The notes under the pieces are model-generated. The model was not told the DNA's origin, made no database searches, and saw only the letters and a program-made list of their open reading frames with translations. The position numbers and the translations under genes are program-made. Source: Mycoplasma sp. CAG:956 (lineage in GTDB: Bacteria > Bacillota_I > Bacilli_A > RF39 > UBA660). Taken from it: 16,709 nucleotides of DNA. Location: contig HF993099.1 in assembly GCA_000433475.1 (NCBI GenBank), positions 1-16,709 of the forward strand, read 5' to 3'. Shown here piece after piece: positions 6,262 through 11,781 of this stretch. The number at the start of each line of letters is the position of its first letter. Positions within the stretch are counted from its first letter, which is position 1.

Positions 6262-7003
6262 TTAATTCCTCCAATATTTCTAAATTTAGAATACAATCAC
6301 TACTATTGATCATGACTTTACTATCCATAAGACCAATTAAAAAGTTAGTATATTCCTTCCCTTCTATAACTAATTTTTCTGGTTTTATACATTCTACTAA
6401 ACCTTTATTATTTAAAGAATGATATGGAACATAGATGGGAGTTCTAATTCTAATTACTCCTTGTAGTAGTTTTTTATTAACTAAGACAACCCATTTTTTA
6501 GTAACTGGGTCTCGAAGTTTATTACCTGTATCTACAAAGCCAGTTAAAGATAATTTTCTTTTATTAGGAAAATAAATAGTTAAAGGGTAAGTTTTATTAA
6601 TTGTTGTTTTCATATTTAAATTTTGTTTTATATATAAATAAAGAATTAAAGGAACTAAAAGAAGAATAAAAAAGTAAGATAAGTTATTTAATTTTAAATA
6701 ATAAATGAATCCTCCTAAGATAATACTTACCATGTAAAAATATAAGATATTAGTAGCGGTATAAAAGATATCTTTATATTTAAATGTTAAAATATTTAAA
6801 ATAACACTTATTTCTAATTTTAAAAGAATAAGTAAATACTTATTAGATAAAAGAAATCCTAATAAACTTAGTTCACCTAGTAAAGATACAAATAATATTT
6901 TTTTAAGAGAAATGTTTCTTTTTAAGGTAGTATTAACAGTTAGAAGGATTAAAGAGTCAAAAAAGTAATTAAGTAAGATAACTAAATCAATATAGATAGT
7001 CAT
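6254..7003 (-). CDS. spoIIGA: Pro-SigE processing protease SpoIIGA
   Basis: A 249-residue membrane aspartic protease. The N-terminal half has about five hydrophobic helices (residues 3-125). The cytosolic C-terminal half has the aspartic protease signature GFVDTGNKLRDP with catalytic Asp near residue 158. It is shorter than the roughly 309-residue Bacillus protein. It is thought to be activated by SpoIIR from the forespore and to cleave pro-SigE, encoded by the overlapping next gene. The start is supported by AGGTGA just upstream of the ATG at 7003. The conserved two-gene order with sigE makes the call firm. Confidence 0.93.
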   Translation of the reverse strand: MTIYIDLVILLNYFFDSLILLTVNTTLKRNISLKKILFVSLLGELSLLGFLLSNKYLLILLKLEISVILNILTFKYKDIFYTATNILYFYMVSIILGGFIYYLKLNNLSYFFILLLVPLILYLYIKQNLNMKTTINKTYPLTIYFPNKRKLSLTGFVDTGNKLRDPVTKKWVVLVNKKLLQGVIRIRTPIYVPYHSLNNKGLVECIKPEKLVIEGKEYTNFLIGLMDSKVMINSSDCILNLEILEELSV

Positions 7004-7021
7004 AAAAAGTCACCTATAACT

Positions 7022-7054
7022 ACTATATATGGTGATATATAAATATTTTGTCAT
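7022..7054 (-). promoter_or_regulatory. Candidate spoIIG promoter with long spacer
   Basis: On the minus strand ATGACA (7054-7049), then 21 bp, then TATAGT (7027-7022), about 20 bp before the spoIIGA ATG. Bacillus spoIIG has an unusual 22-bp spacer and depends on Spo0A. The -35 region TGACAAA resembles, imperfectly, a Spo0A box. Suggestive only; the AT-rich background allows other alignments. Confidence 0.3.
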
Positions 7055-7183
7055 TTTATGGTTTACTGAGTTATTTTTTCTTTCATTACCTTTTTTTGGT
7101 TATTTTTGATACTTTTTACACATTTTTCTTAAATCAGACTTTATAACTTAGATAACTAGCTGGAAATTTTACTTAATAAATAT

Positions 7184-7207
7184 TAAAAAAGCCGAAATAC
7201 ATCGGCT
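7184..7207 (-). terminator. Terminator of the spoVA operon
   Basis: Stem AGCCGA/TCGGCT (7190-7195 with 7202-7207), 6-nt loop, followed on the minus strand by a run of T (7184-7189). It lies just past the spoVAE stop and separates the spoVA operon from spoIIGA-sigE. Confidence 0.85.
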
Positions 7208-7215
7208 ATTTTTAG

Positions 7216-7566
7216 CTAATCTTTGGACTTTAGAAATACTGTAACTAGAAATGCACATATTACTGCCCCACAAATACCAGCTGAGGTTGTTGTTAAAAGA
7301 TTAGTAAACATTCCTAAAATGCCTTTAGTATGGAAGCCTTCTAAGCAGGCTTGATAAAGTAAGTTACCAAAACTGGTTATAGGAATGGATGCTCCTACAC
7401 TCACTTTTTCAACAAACCAAGGATAAATATTAAAGAAGGAAAGAATGGCTCCTAAACTTACAAAAAGGGATGTAATATGTCCAGGAGTTAAATTAGTATT
7501 ATCTAGTATAATTTCTCCAATTAAACATATGATACCTACAAACAAAAATGAATATAAATAAATCAT
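7216..7566 (-). CDS. spoVAE: Stage V sporulation protein AE (SpoVAEb type)
   Basis: A 116-residue integral membrane protein of the SpoVA complex, which moves dipicolinic acid into the forespore and releases it in germination. It has four hydrophobic stretches, the conserved TPGHITSLFVSLGAILSF and VGASIPITSFGNLLYQACLEG segments, and a C-terminal membrane helix. The length matches SpoVAEb. It overlaps spoVAD by 4 nt, typical of this operon, and is the last gene before a terminator. SpoVAC and SpoVAE are related and probably form the channel together. Confidence 0.93.
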   Translation of the reverse strand: MIYLYSFLFVGIICLIGEIILDNTNLTPGHITSLFVSLGAILSFFNIYPWFVEKVSVGASIPITSFGNLLYQACLEGFHTKGILGMFTNLLTTTSAGICGAVICAFLVTVFLKSKD

Positions 7567-8528
7567 AAAACCTCCAAGGAAAGTGCATGACTGATAGCAG
7601 GAATTTCTTCGTGTTGATTAACTAAAGTTGGCGAATGAAGAGCTCCCGTTGCAAGCAAAAGAATTTTTTTATATTTTTTACTTTGAATAATTTTATTAAA
7701 TACTACTAAAGGTAAAGTAACCGGACCAGAAGAACCTGAATTAGCAAAATGTTCTTCTTTAAATAACATGGAACCTGCATCTTGATAATTTGTTAAATTA
7801 ATATTATTGTGTTTTAATACTTCTAAAAATAATTTGGAACCAGTTCTACCTAAATCACCAGTTAAGATTAAATCATAAAAGTTAGCCTCAATTTTTAAAT
7901 TTTTTAGGTGCTCCATTAAAGTTTGGGCAGCTGCTGGAGCCATAACTGCTCCCATATTATTAACATCAGTAATACCATAGTTTACTGACTTACCAATGGT
8001 AGCACTGGTAATTTTAATTTTACCTTCATGAGATAAAACAACTCCAACACTGCCTGTAGCGGTCATAGTACTTCTTTTTAACCTTGGAGCTCCATATTCA
8101 ATTGGATACCTAAATTGTCTTTCGGCTACTTCGGTATGGCTACTAGTTAAACAAATACCATTTTTTATTTTTTTGCTTTCTAAAAAATTACTCATGATAA
8201 TTAAAGCTTCGTTAAAACTGGCACAAGCAGAATAAATTCCTAAAAAAGGAATATGATACTTGCTTAAAGTAAAGTTTGTTAAAGATAATTGGTTAGATAA
8301 TTCTCCTCCTATTAATAAATCAACCTTTTTTTGTAAATCATTGCGTTTTATTAAATTATCAATTACGGTACTTTGCATTTTCATTTCAGCTCGTTCAAAG
8401 GTTTTTTCGCCAAAGTAATGATCAGAAATAACTTGATTATATTTTTTTATAGGTCCTAGAGTCTCATTGGTACTAGCAATACTATACCAATCTTTAATAT
8501 AGACATTATTAAATTTAAAACTAGCCAT
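7563..8528 (-). CDS. spoVAD: Stage V sporulation protein AD, dipicolinate-binding
   Basis: A 321-residue thiolase-fold protein that binds dipicolinic acid. Family segments visible: IYSACASFNEAL (about residues 98-109), TSSHTEVAERQFRYPIEYGAPR, TATGSVGVVLS, MGAVMAPAAAQTL, DLILTGDLGRTGS, and ATGALHSPTLVNQHEEIPAISHA at the end. It is slightly shorter than the 338-residue Bacillus protein. It starts within the spoVAC stop region (8-nt overlap) with GGTGG as ribosome binding site, so it is translationally coupled. It acts at the inner forespore membrane with SpoVAC and SpoVAE. Confidence 0.95.
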   Translation of the reverse strand: MASFKFNNVYIKDWYSIASTNETLGPIKKYNQVISDHYFGEKTFERAEMKMQSTVIDNLIKRNDLQKKVDLLIGGELSNQLSLTNFTLSKYHIPFLGIYSACASFNEALIIMSNFLESKKIKNGICLTSSHTEVAERQFRYPIEYGAPRLKRSTMTATGSVGVVLSHEGKIKITSATIGKSVNYGITDVNNMGAVMAPAAAQTLMEHLKNLKIEANFYDLILTGDLGRTGSKLFLEVLKHNNINLTNYQDAGSMLFKEEHFANSGSSGPVTLPLVVFNKIIQSKKYKKILLLATGALHSPTLVNQHEEIPAISHALSLEVL

Positions 8529-8955
8529 AAAATACCACCTTAACTACCGTAAGTAAGAAGGCACTTATAATACCATATAATATAACAGAACCAGCTAATT
8601 TAAATATATTGGCACCCAATCCAGTAATTAACCCATCTTTTTTATATTCTAAAGCGGCTGATGTAACAGAATGAGCAAAACCTGTTATAGGTATTACTAA
8701 ACCACATCTAGTAAAACTTACCCAATTATCAAAGAATCCTAAACCTGTAAACAAAGAGGCTGAGGCTATAATAATTAAAAGAGTCCAGACATTAGCATCT
8801 TTAGTATTAATATTAAATTTCAGTAAGATATTATAAATAAAACAAGCTAAAATACCAATAGTACCTCCTACTAAAAAAGCAATAAGAGCATGTTTTAATT
8901 TTTCTTCACTAGGGGTATATTTTTTTACTAACTTCGCATATTCTTCTTTATTCAT
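8521..8955 (-). CDS. spoVAC: Stage V sporulation protein AC
   Basis: A membrane protein of 144 residues from the ATG at 8955. An ATG at 8970 is in frame, but the ribosome binding site GGAGG (8968-8964) lies between the two with correct spacing for the second, so 8955 is the better start. Hydrophobic helices and the conserved motifs AFLVGGTIGILACFIY, TGLGFFDNW, VPITGFAHSVTSAALEYKKDGLI-like and NIFKLAGSVI match SpoVAC, the mechanosensitive-like channel part of the dipicolinate transporter. It overlaps spoVAD. The gap to the sigma gene upstream (about 42 nt) contains a hairpin covering the ribosome binding site, which may uncouple its translation from that of the sigma factor. Confidence 0.93.
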   Translation of the reverse strand: MNKEEYAKLVKKYTPSEEKLKHALIAFLVGGTIGILACFIYNILLKFNINTKDANVWTLLIIIASASLFTGLGFFDNWVSFTRCGLVIPITGFAHSVTSAALEYKKDGLITGLGANIFKLAGSVILYGIISAFLLTVVKVVFYG

Positions 8956-8962
8956 AAAAAGA

Positions 8963-8985
8963 ACCTCCATAGTTATTATGGAGAT
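8963..8985 (-). promoter_or_regulatory. Hairpin covering the spoVAC ribosome binding site
   Basis: In the mRNA, CUCCAUA pairs with UAUGGAG across a 5-nt loop (stem 8965-8971 with 8977-8983, extended by one G-U and one A-U pair). GGAGG, the ribosome binding site of spoVAC, is inside the stem. The stem is followed by UUCUUUUU, so it could also work as a weak terminator between the sigma gene and spoVA. Confidence 0.5.
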
Positions 8986-8997
8986 TTTATTTATTTT

Positions 8998-9399
8998 TTA
9001 TACTTCATTGTAAGCAGTTTTTAATTTTTTTAAATTACGAGAAAGGATACGAGAGATACTAACTTGTGACATATTAAACATTTTAGCTAGTTCATCTTGA
9101 GTATAATCATTAAAATAACGTAAAAGGATAATTTCTTTATCAGGACTTTCTAAGGTATTTATCATTGTTTGTAAATCTATTTTAGTATCAATATTTAAAG
9201 GTTTGGAAGCAATTTTATTATAAAGACTAGTATCAGAATCTCTTAATTCATCTAAGCTTAAGGTTGTATCTAGACTATTAAGAGCAATATTTACTAAAGC
9301 ATCATCTAAATTTAGATATTTAGCAACTGCATTTAAGGGAGTATCTGTTTTATAGAGTTGGTCTAAGTATTCTTTGGTTTTTAAAATGAGCTTAGCCAT
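8998..9399 (-). CDS. C-terminal part of SigF/SigG-family sigma factor (regions 3-4), out of frame with N-terminal part
   Basis: 133 residues from the first ATG, but the frame is open further upstream to 9423. Visible parts: region 3 (LILKTKEYLDQLYKTDTPLNAVAKYLNLDD) and region 4 (LESPDKEIILLRYFNDYTQDELAKMFNMSQVSISRILSR), the recognition helix of sporulation sigma factors. No good ribosome binding site precedes ATG 9399, which argues against independent translation. A +1 shift at CCC-TAG (9418-9413) joins it to the upstream ORF, giving ISPPREVLKMAKL, which aligns without gap to the VKVSRSLK region of SigF/SigG. The spoVA operon follows, as in Bacillus spoIIA-spoVA, favouring SigF; SigG is possible. 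Confidence 0.75.
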   Translation of the reverse strand: MAKLILKTKEYLDQLYKTDTPLNAVAKYLNLDDALVNIALNSLDTTLSLDELRDSDTSLYNKIASKPLNIDTKIDLQTMINTLESPDKEIILLRYFNDYTQDELAKMFNMSQVSISRILSRNLKKLKTAYNEV

Positions 9400-9412
9400 T
9401 TTTAAAACTTCT

Positions 9413-9423
9413 CTAGGGAGGAC
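9413..9423 (-). other. Possible +1 frameshift site CCU-CCC-UAG in the sigma gene
   Basis: The two reading frames overlap for only 11 nt. In this interval the codons are CCT (9421-9419), CCC (9418-9416), TAG (9415-9413). A tRNA-Pro on CCC slipping one base forward onto CCT would continue as AGA GAA GTT in the frame of the C-terminal half. Proline codon followed by a stop is a known +1 shift setting (CCC-UGA in Listeria phage PSA; CUU-UGA in prfB). Confidence 0.5.
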
Positions 9424-9640
9424 TTATTGATTTTTTCATCCGGGCTAATTCATACATTTCACCAAAGATATAAGTATAGGCAAAACTAGAAAACTTAGTA
9501 TTAGAATCTTTCTTATAATGTTTGTAAGCTTTAAATAAACCTATTTGACCAACGTGATAGAGTTCATCTTTATCGACATTATAGAAATTTTGAGCGATTT
9601 TTTTAATTAAACCGTCGCAACTACTTAATAGTTCATTCAT
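9413..9640 (-). CDS. N-terminal part of SigF/SigG-family sigma factor (region 2), ends at TAG
   Basis: Starts at ATG 9640, with GGGTGAAG as ribosome binding site; an in-frame TTG at 9652 lies before this site and is unlikely to be the start. It has sigma region 2: LIKKIAQNFYNVDKDELYHVGQIGLFKAYKHY and KFSSFAYTYIFGEMYELAR, typical of the SigF/SigG/SigB group. It stops at TAG (9415-9413), just where region 3 should begin. With the downstream ORF joined by a +1 shift, the product would be about 213 residues, somewhat shorter than the 255-260 of Bacillus SigF/SigG. spoIIAA and spoIIAB, the usual upstream partners of sigF, are not adjacent. Confidence 0.75.
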   Translation of the reverse strand: MNELLSSCDGLIKKIAQNFYNVDKDELYHVGQIGLFKAYKHYKKDSNTKFSSFAYTYIFGEMYELARMKKSISPP

Positions 9641-9689
9641 TTCTTCACCCAAATTAAGAATACTATAAATATTTTTTATTTTAAAGGCT

Positions 9690-9696
9690 TTCGACA
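9690..9696 (-). promoter_or_regulatory. Spo0A box upstream of the sigma-spoVA operon
   Basis: TGTCGAA on the minus strand, 50 bp before the ATG at 9640, a perfect core Spo0A box. The spoIIA (sigF) operon is a classic directly Spo0A-activated target, so this supports the SigF assignment. I could not place -35 and -10 boxes with confidence. Confidence 0.55.
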
Positions 9697-9747
9697 GGAC
9701 TTCTAAAAGTTGTTAAGAATGTGACAAAATTTAATTTTTACTTAAAA

Positions 9748-9782
9748 TCAAAAAGAGACTATCTTCCCTTTGGGGTATAGTC
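9748..9782 (-). terminator. Terminator overlapping the end of the 9759-10427 gene
   Basis: On the minus strand, GACTAT...CCC and GGG...ATAGTC pair (9782-9777 with 9762-9757), followed by TCTTTTTG. The stop codon lies inside the 3' arm. It separates the J-like operon from the sigma operon. Confidence 0.75.
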
Positions 9783-10427
9783 ATCTTGATAATCAATTTT
9801 TAAACCATTTTCAGTTCTAAAACTTTTTTCAAATATTTCATTAGGTTTAAAGCTGCCTTGTTCTAAAATTTTCTTTTCAATATCAGTTATATCTTTAAGA
9901 CCTACGTTTATAGCATCCATGAGATTTTGAATCCTAATGGTATCTTCTGATGATAATGGAATATTTATTTTTAATAAACAGAAAGTTTTTTGTAATGAAG
10001 CATTTATTTCATCAATTTTATTAGTAAAATAACTTCTTTCTTCAGGATCTAAATCTTTTCTATATAAAAAGTTATATCCACAATAAGGATCTGCTGTAAA
10101 GTAAGCATCTTCTTCACTTAGAAGGCAATTATATTTATAAAATAAAATAGGTTCTCTAAAGATTAAATAAGCATTTATAACATCTAAAATACCAACTAAA
10201 CTAATCTCAATAGCATTTCTAAAGTTAATATTAGGTTCTATCTTAGCACTAGCTAGACAGTTATTTAACTTTTCTAATCTTTCTTTATTATAATCTAGCT
10301 TCCAAACGAATTGGCTTTTAATTTGGCGCATACTCATATCATTAGAGATGCGATTGTTTTTATCAATACTTGGTAGTCCTAAAACTTTCCAATAATTTTT
10401 TGATTCACTAAAATCAAATGGATACAT
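9759..10427 (-). CDS. Hypothetical protein with degenerate J-like domain (second gene of pair)
   Basis: Not firmly recognised. The N-terminal half has the outline of a J-domain: YWKVLGLPSID, then a helix (MSMRQIKSQFVWKL), then ILDVINAYLIFREPILFYKY, resembling the helix III-IV pattern IxxAYxxLxDPxxRxxYD. The HPD tripeptide needed to stimulate DnaK is not present, so at best it is a J-like protein. The C-terminal half is predicted helical and ends GLKIDYQDDYTPKGR, which resembles YKIDYNVDFTPNE in the preceding gene; the two are likely paralogues. It lies 27 nt after that gene, with only a weak GAAGA ribosome binding site. Cytosolic, 222 residues, no membrane segment. The Hsp20 gene upstream hints at a protein-quality role. 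Confidence 0.65.
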   Translation of the reverse strand: MYPFDFSESKNYWKVLGLPSIDKNNRISNDMSMRQIKSQFVWKLDYNKERLEKLNNCLASAKIEPNINFRNAIEISLVGILDVINAYLIFREPILFYKYNCLLSEEDAYFTADPYCGYNFLYRKDLDPEERSYFTNKIDEINASLQKTFCLLKINIPLSSEDTIRIQNLMDAINVGLKDITDIEKKILEQGSFKPNEIFEKSFRTENGLKIDYQDDYTPKGR

Positions 10428-10454
10428 ATTATTATCTTCTTTCTTTTTTTAATT

Positions 10455-11099
10455 TTAATTAATAGTTAATTTTCTGGCTGTACTTTTATATTTTTCTTCT
10501 AAAATAGTATTATCGCCATGCCCATCACGGTAATTTTGATATTTAGTTCTTAATAATTCTTTAATATCACCTAGAATGCTAATAAAGTTGGCATTTTCAT
10601 TAGGAGTGAAATCAACATTATAATCAATTTTATATGTTGTATTTTGATATCGTCTTATTAACCAATCAACATAATTTTGAGATATATAAGCACAAGGACC
10701 AATATTTACGTTATTATGACGTCCACTATTGGCATAAGCAATTCTTATGTTCATAAACTCTTCTAAAGCTGCAATAATTTTTTGATTATTTTTTTCTAAC
10801 TCACTTATATAGTCTTTGGCAGTAACAGGATTTTCTAAAGTTTTATAAGCCTTTATAATATCATTAATATCATTTAGTAAAGCTAAACTTAAATTATCAT
10901 GTAAGGCTATGGATAACTTATTTATTAATCCCCACTTTAAATTTTCTAAGTTAGTAGTACTACTTAAATTTAAATAATCAAAGTAATCGATTTTTTTTTC
11001 ATTTAAAATTTTAGCTAATTTTTGATTGGCAGCTAAATATTCTTCTCTAGTCACCTTTTTTTGTCTTTCAGAGTCAATAATAATACCTTCACTTTTCAT
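10455..11099 (-). CDS. Hypothetical protein with degenerate J-like domain (first gene of pair)
   Basis: 214 residues from the ATG at 11099, chosen because AAGGGGG lies just upstream; an in-frame ATG at 11135 precedes this site and falls next to the promoter. Residues about 36-96 outline a J-like fold (DYFDYLNLSSTTNLENLKWGL ... NDINDIIKAYKTLENPVTAKDYISEL) without the HPD motif. The C-terminal part has a helical region and the segment YKIDYNVDFTP shared with the next gene. No membrane segment or signal. It has a strong sigma-A-type promoter and heads a two-gene operon. J-like assignment is by eye and uncertain. Confidence 0.65.
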   Translation of the reverse strand: MKSEGIIIDSERQKKVTREEYLAANQKLAKILNEKKIDYFDYLNLSSTTNLENLKWGLINKLSIALHDNLSLALLNDINDIIKAYKTLENPVTAKDYISELEKNNQKIIAALEEFMNIRIAYANSGRHNNVNIGPCAYISQNYVDWLIRRYQNTTYKIDYNVDFTPNENANFISILGDIKELLRTKYQNYRDGHGDNTILEEKYKSTARKLTIN

Positions 11100-11125
11100 A
11101 AACTCTGCCCCCTTAATTGCATTGT

Positions 11126-11154
11126 ATGATAACATTTTAAATTGTTATTGTCAA
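11126..11154 (-). promoter_or_regulatory. Sigma-A promoter of the J-like operon
   Basis: TTGACA (11154-11149), a 17-bp spacer and TATCAT (11131-11126) on the minus strand. The sequence before it (TTAGCAAATGCTACTTGACA) shares TTAGCA and TACTTGACA with the CIRCE-covered hsp20 promoter, though the full CIRCE is not present. Confidence 0.75.
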
Positions 11155-11182
11155 GTAGCATTTGCTAAAAAGTTTACAAATG

Positions 11183-11207
11183 AAAAACATGCAGTTTTTG
11201 CATGTTT
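11183..11207 (-). terminator. Terminator of the Hsp20 gene
   Basis: A 9-bp stem AAACATGCA/TGCATGTTT (11185-11193 with 11199-11207) with a 5-nt loop, followed by T-residues on the minus strand. It is 18 nt past the Hsp20 stop. Confidence 0.8.
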
Positions 11208-11224
11208 ATTTAAAAGTTTATATA

Positions 11225-11641
11225 TTAGTCTTTAATTTCAATGTATTTCTTTTCTGGTAATTTACCTTTATTTTCTACTTTAGGTACTTCTAAAGTTAAA
11301 ATACCATTTTTAAAGTTAGCAGTAATATTTTCTGGTTTAACATCATCGCCTACATAGAAGCTACGAGAACATTCTCCGTAATATCTTTCTTTTCTAATAT
11401 ATTTACCACTCTTTTTCTCATTATCTTCATTATTTACTTTAGCATTAATAGTTAAATAACCATCTGTAATATCAATTTTAATATTCTTTTTATCAAAGCC
11501 TGGTAAATCAATATCAATTACATAATTATCTTTATCTTCACGGATATCAGTCTTCATCATTTTGCTTTCGCTTTTTCTAAAGAAGGGATCTCCAAAAATA
11601 TCATCAAATAAGTCAAAATCTCTATTTGGTACTAACATCAT
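11225..11641 (-). CDS. Small heat-shock protein Hsp20 (alpha-crystallin family)
   Basis: ATP-independent holdase of about 138 residues. Short N-terminal arm (LVPNRDFDLFDDIFGDPFF), alpha-crystallin domain from about MKTDIREDKDNYVIDIDLPGF to NGILTLEVPK with the conserved A-x-x-x-G-x-L-x-x-x-x-P signature (ANFKNGILTLEVP), and a C-terminal tail ending KKYIEIKD. The frame opens at ATG 11650, but there the AAAGGA ribosome binding site almost touches the ATG; the in-frame ATGs at 11641 or 11638 fit better. Upstream lies a CIRCE operator over a strong promoter, so HrcA repression and heat induction are expected. It is single-gene, with its own terminator. Confidence 0.92.
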   Translation of the reverse strand: MMLVPNRDFDLFDDIFGDPFFRKSESKMMKTDIREDKDNYVIDIDLPGFDKKNIKIDITDGYLTINAKVNNEDNEKKSGKYIRKERYYGECSRSFYVGDDVKPENITANFKNGILTLEVPKVENKGKLPEKKYIEIKD

Positions 11642-11732
11642 ATAAATCATTTCCTTTCAATATACCCCTTAATTAGGGTATCCAATAATATAATTTTAAT
11701 ACCTGTAAGTACTCTTTTTTACTTACAATTAT

Positions 11733-11761
11733 GTTATATCACTTTTTATTAGCGCTGTCAA
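11733..11761 (-). promoter_or_regulatory. Hsp20 sigma-A promoter
   Basis: TTGACA (11761-11756), 17-bp spacer, TATAAC (11738-11733) on the minus strand. The -35 lies within CIRCE, so HrcA binding would block RNA polymerase. The leader is about 80 nt and contains two small hairpins (11705-11726 and 11662-11681). Confidence 0.85.
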
Positions 11762-11775
11762 GTAATAAGTGCTAA
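11749..11775. promoter_or_regulatory. CIRCE operator (HrcA binding site)
   Basis: TTAGCGCTG-N9-AAGTGCTAA against the consensus TTAGCACTC-N9-GAGTGCTAA: two changes in the left arm and one in the right, correct 9-bp spacer. It overlaps the -35 of the Hsp20 promoter. HrcA represses chaperone genes through this element; the usual targets are groE and dnaK operons, and Hsp20 control by CIRCE is less common. Confidence 0.85.
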
Positions 11776-11781
11776 TTATTT

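Noticed and set aside
9361..9430. Intervening element (skin-like) splitting the sigma gene
   Set aside because: The two halves are separated by no extra DNA; they differ only by a one-base frame shift.
9641..9652. TTG at 9652 as start of the sigma gene
   Set aside because: The ribosome binding site GGGTGAAG lies downstream of it and fits the ATG at 9640.
11650..11727. Leader of the Hsp20 mRNA as an RNA thermometer
   Set aside because: Two small hairpins are present (11705-11726, 11662-11681), but neither pairs with the AAAGGA ribosome binding site, so thermosensing is not supported; CIRCE already explains heat control.
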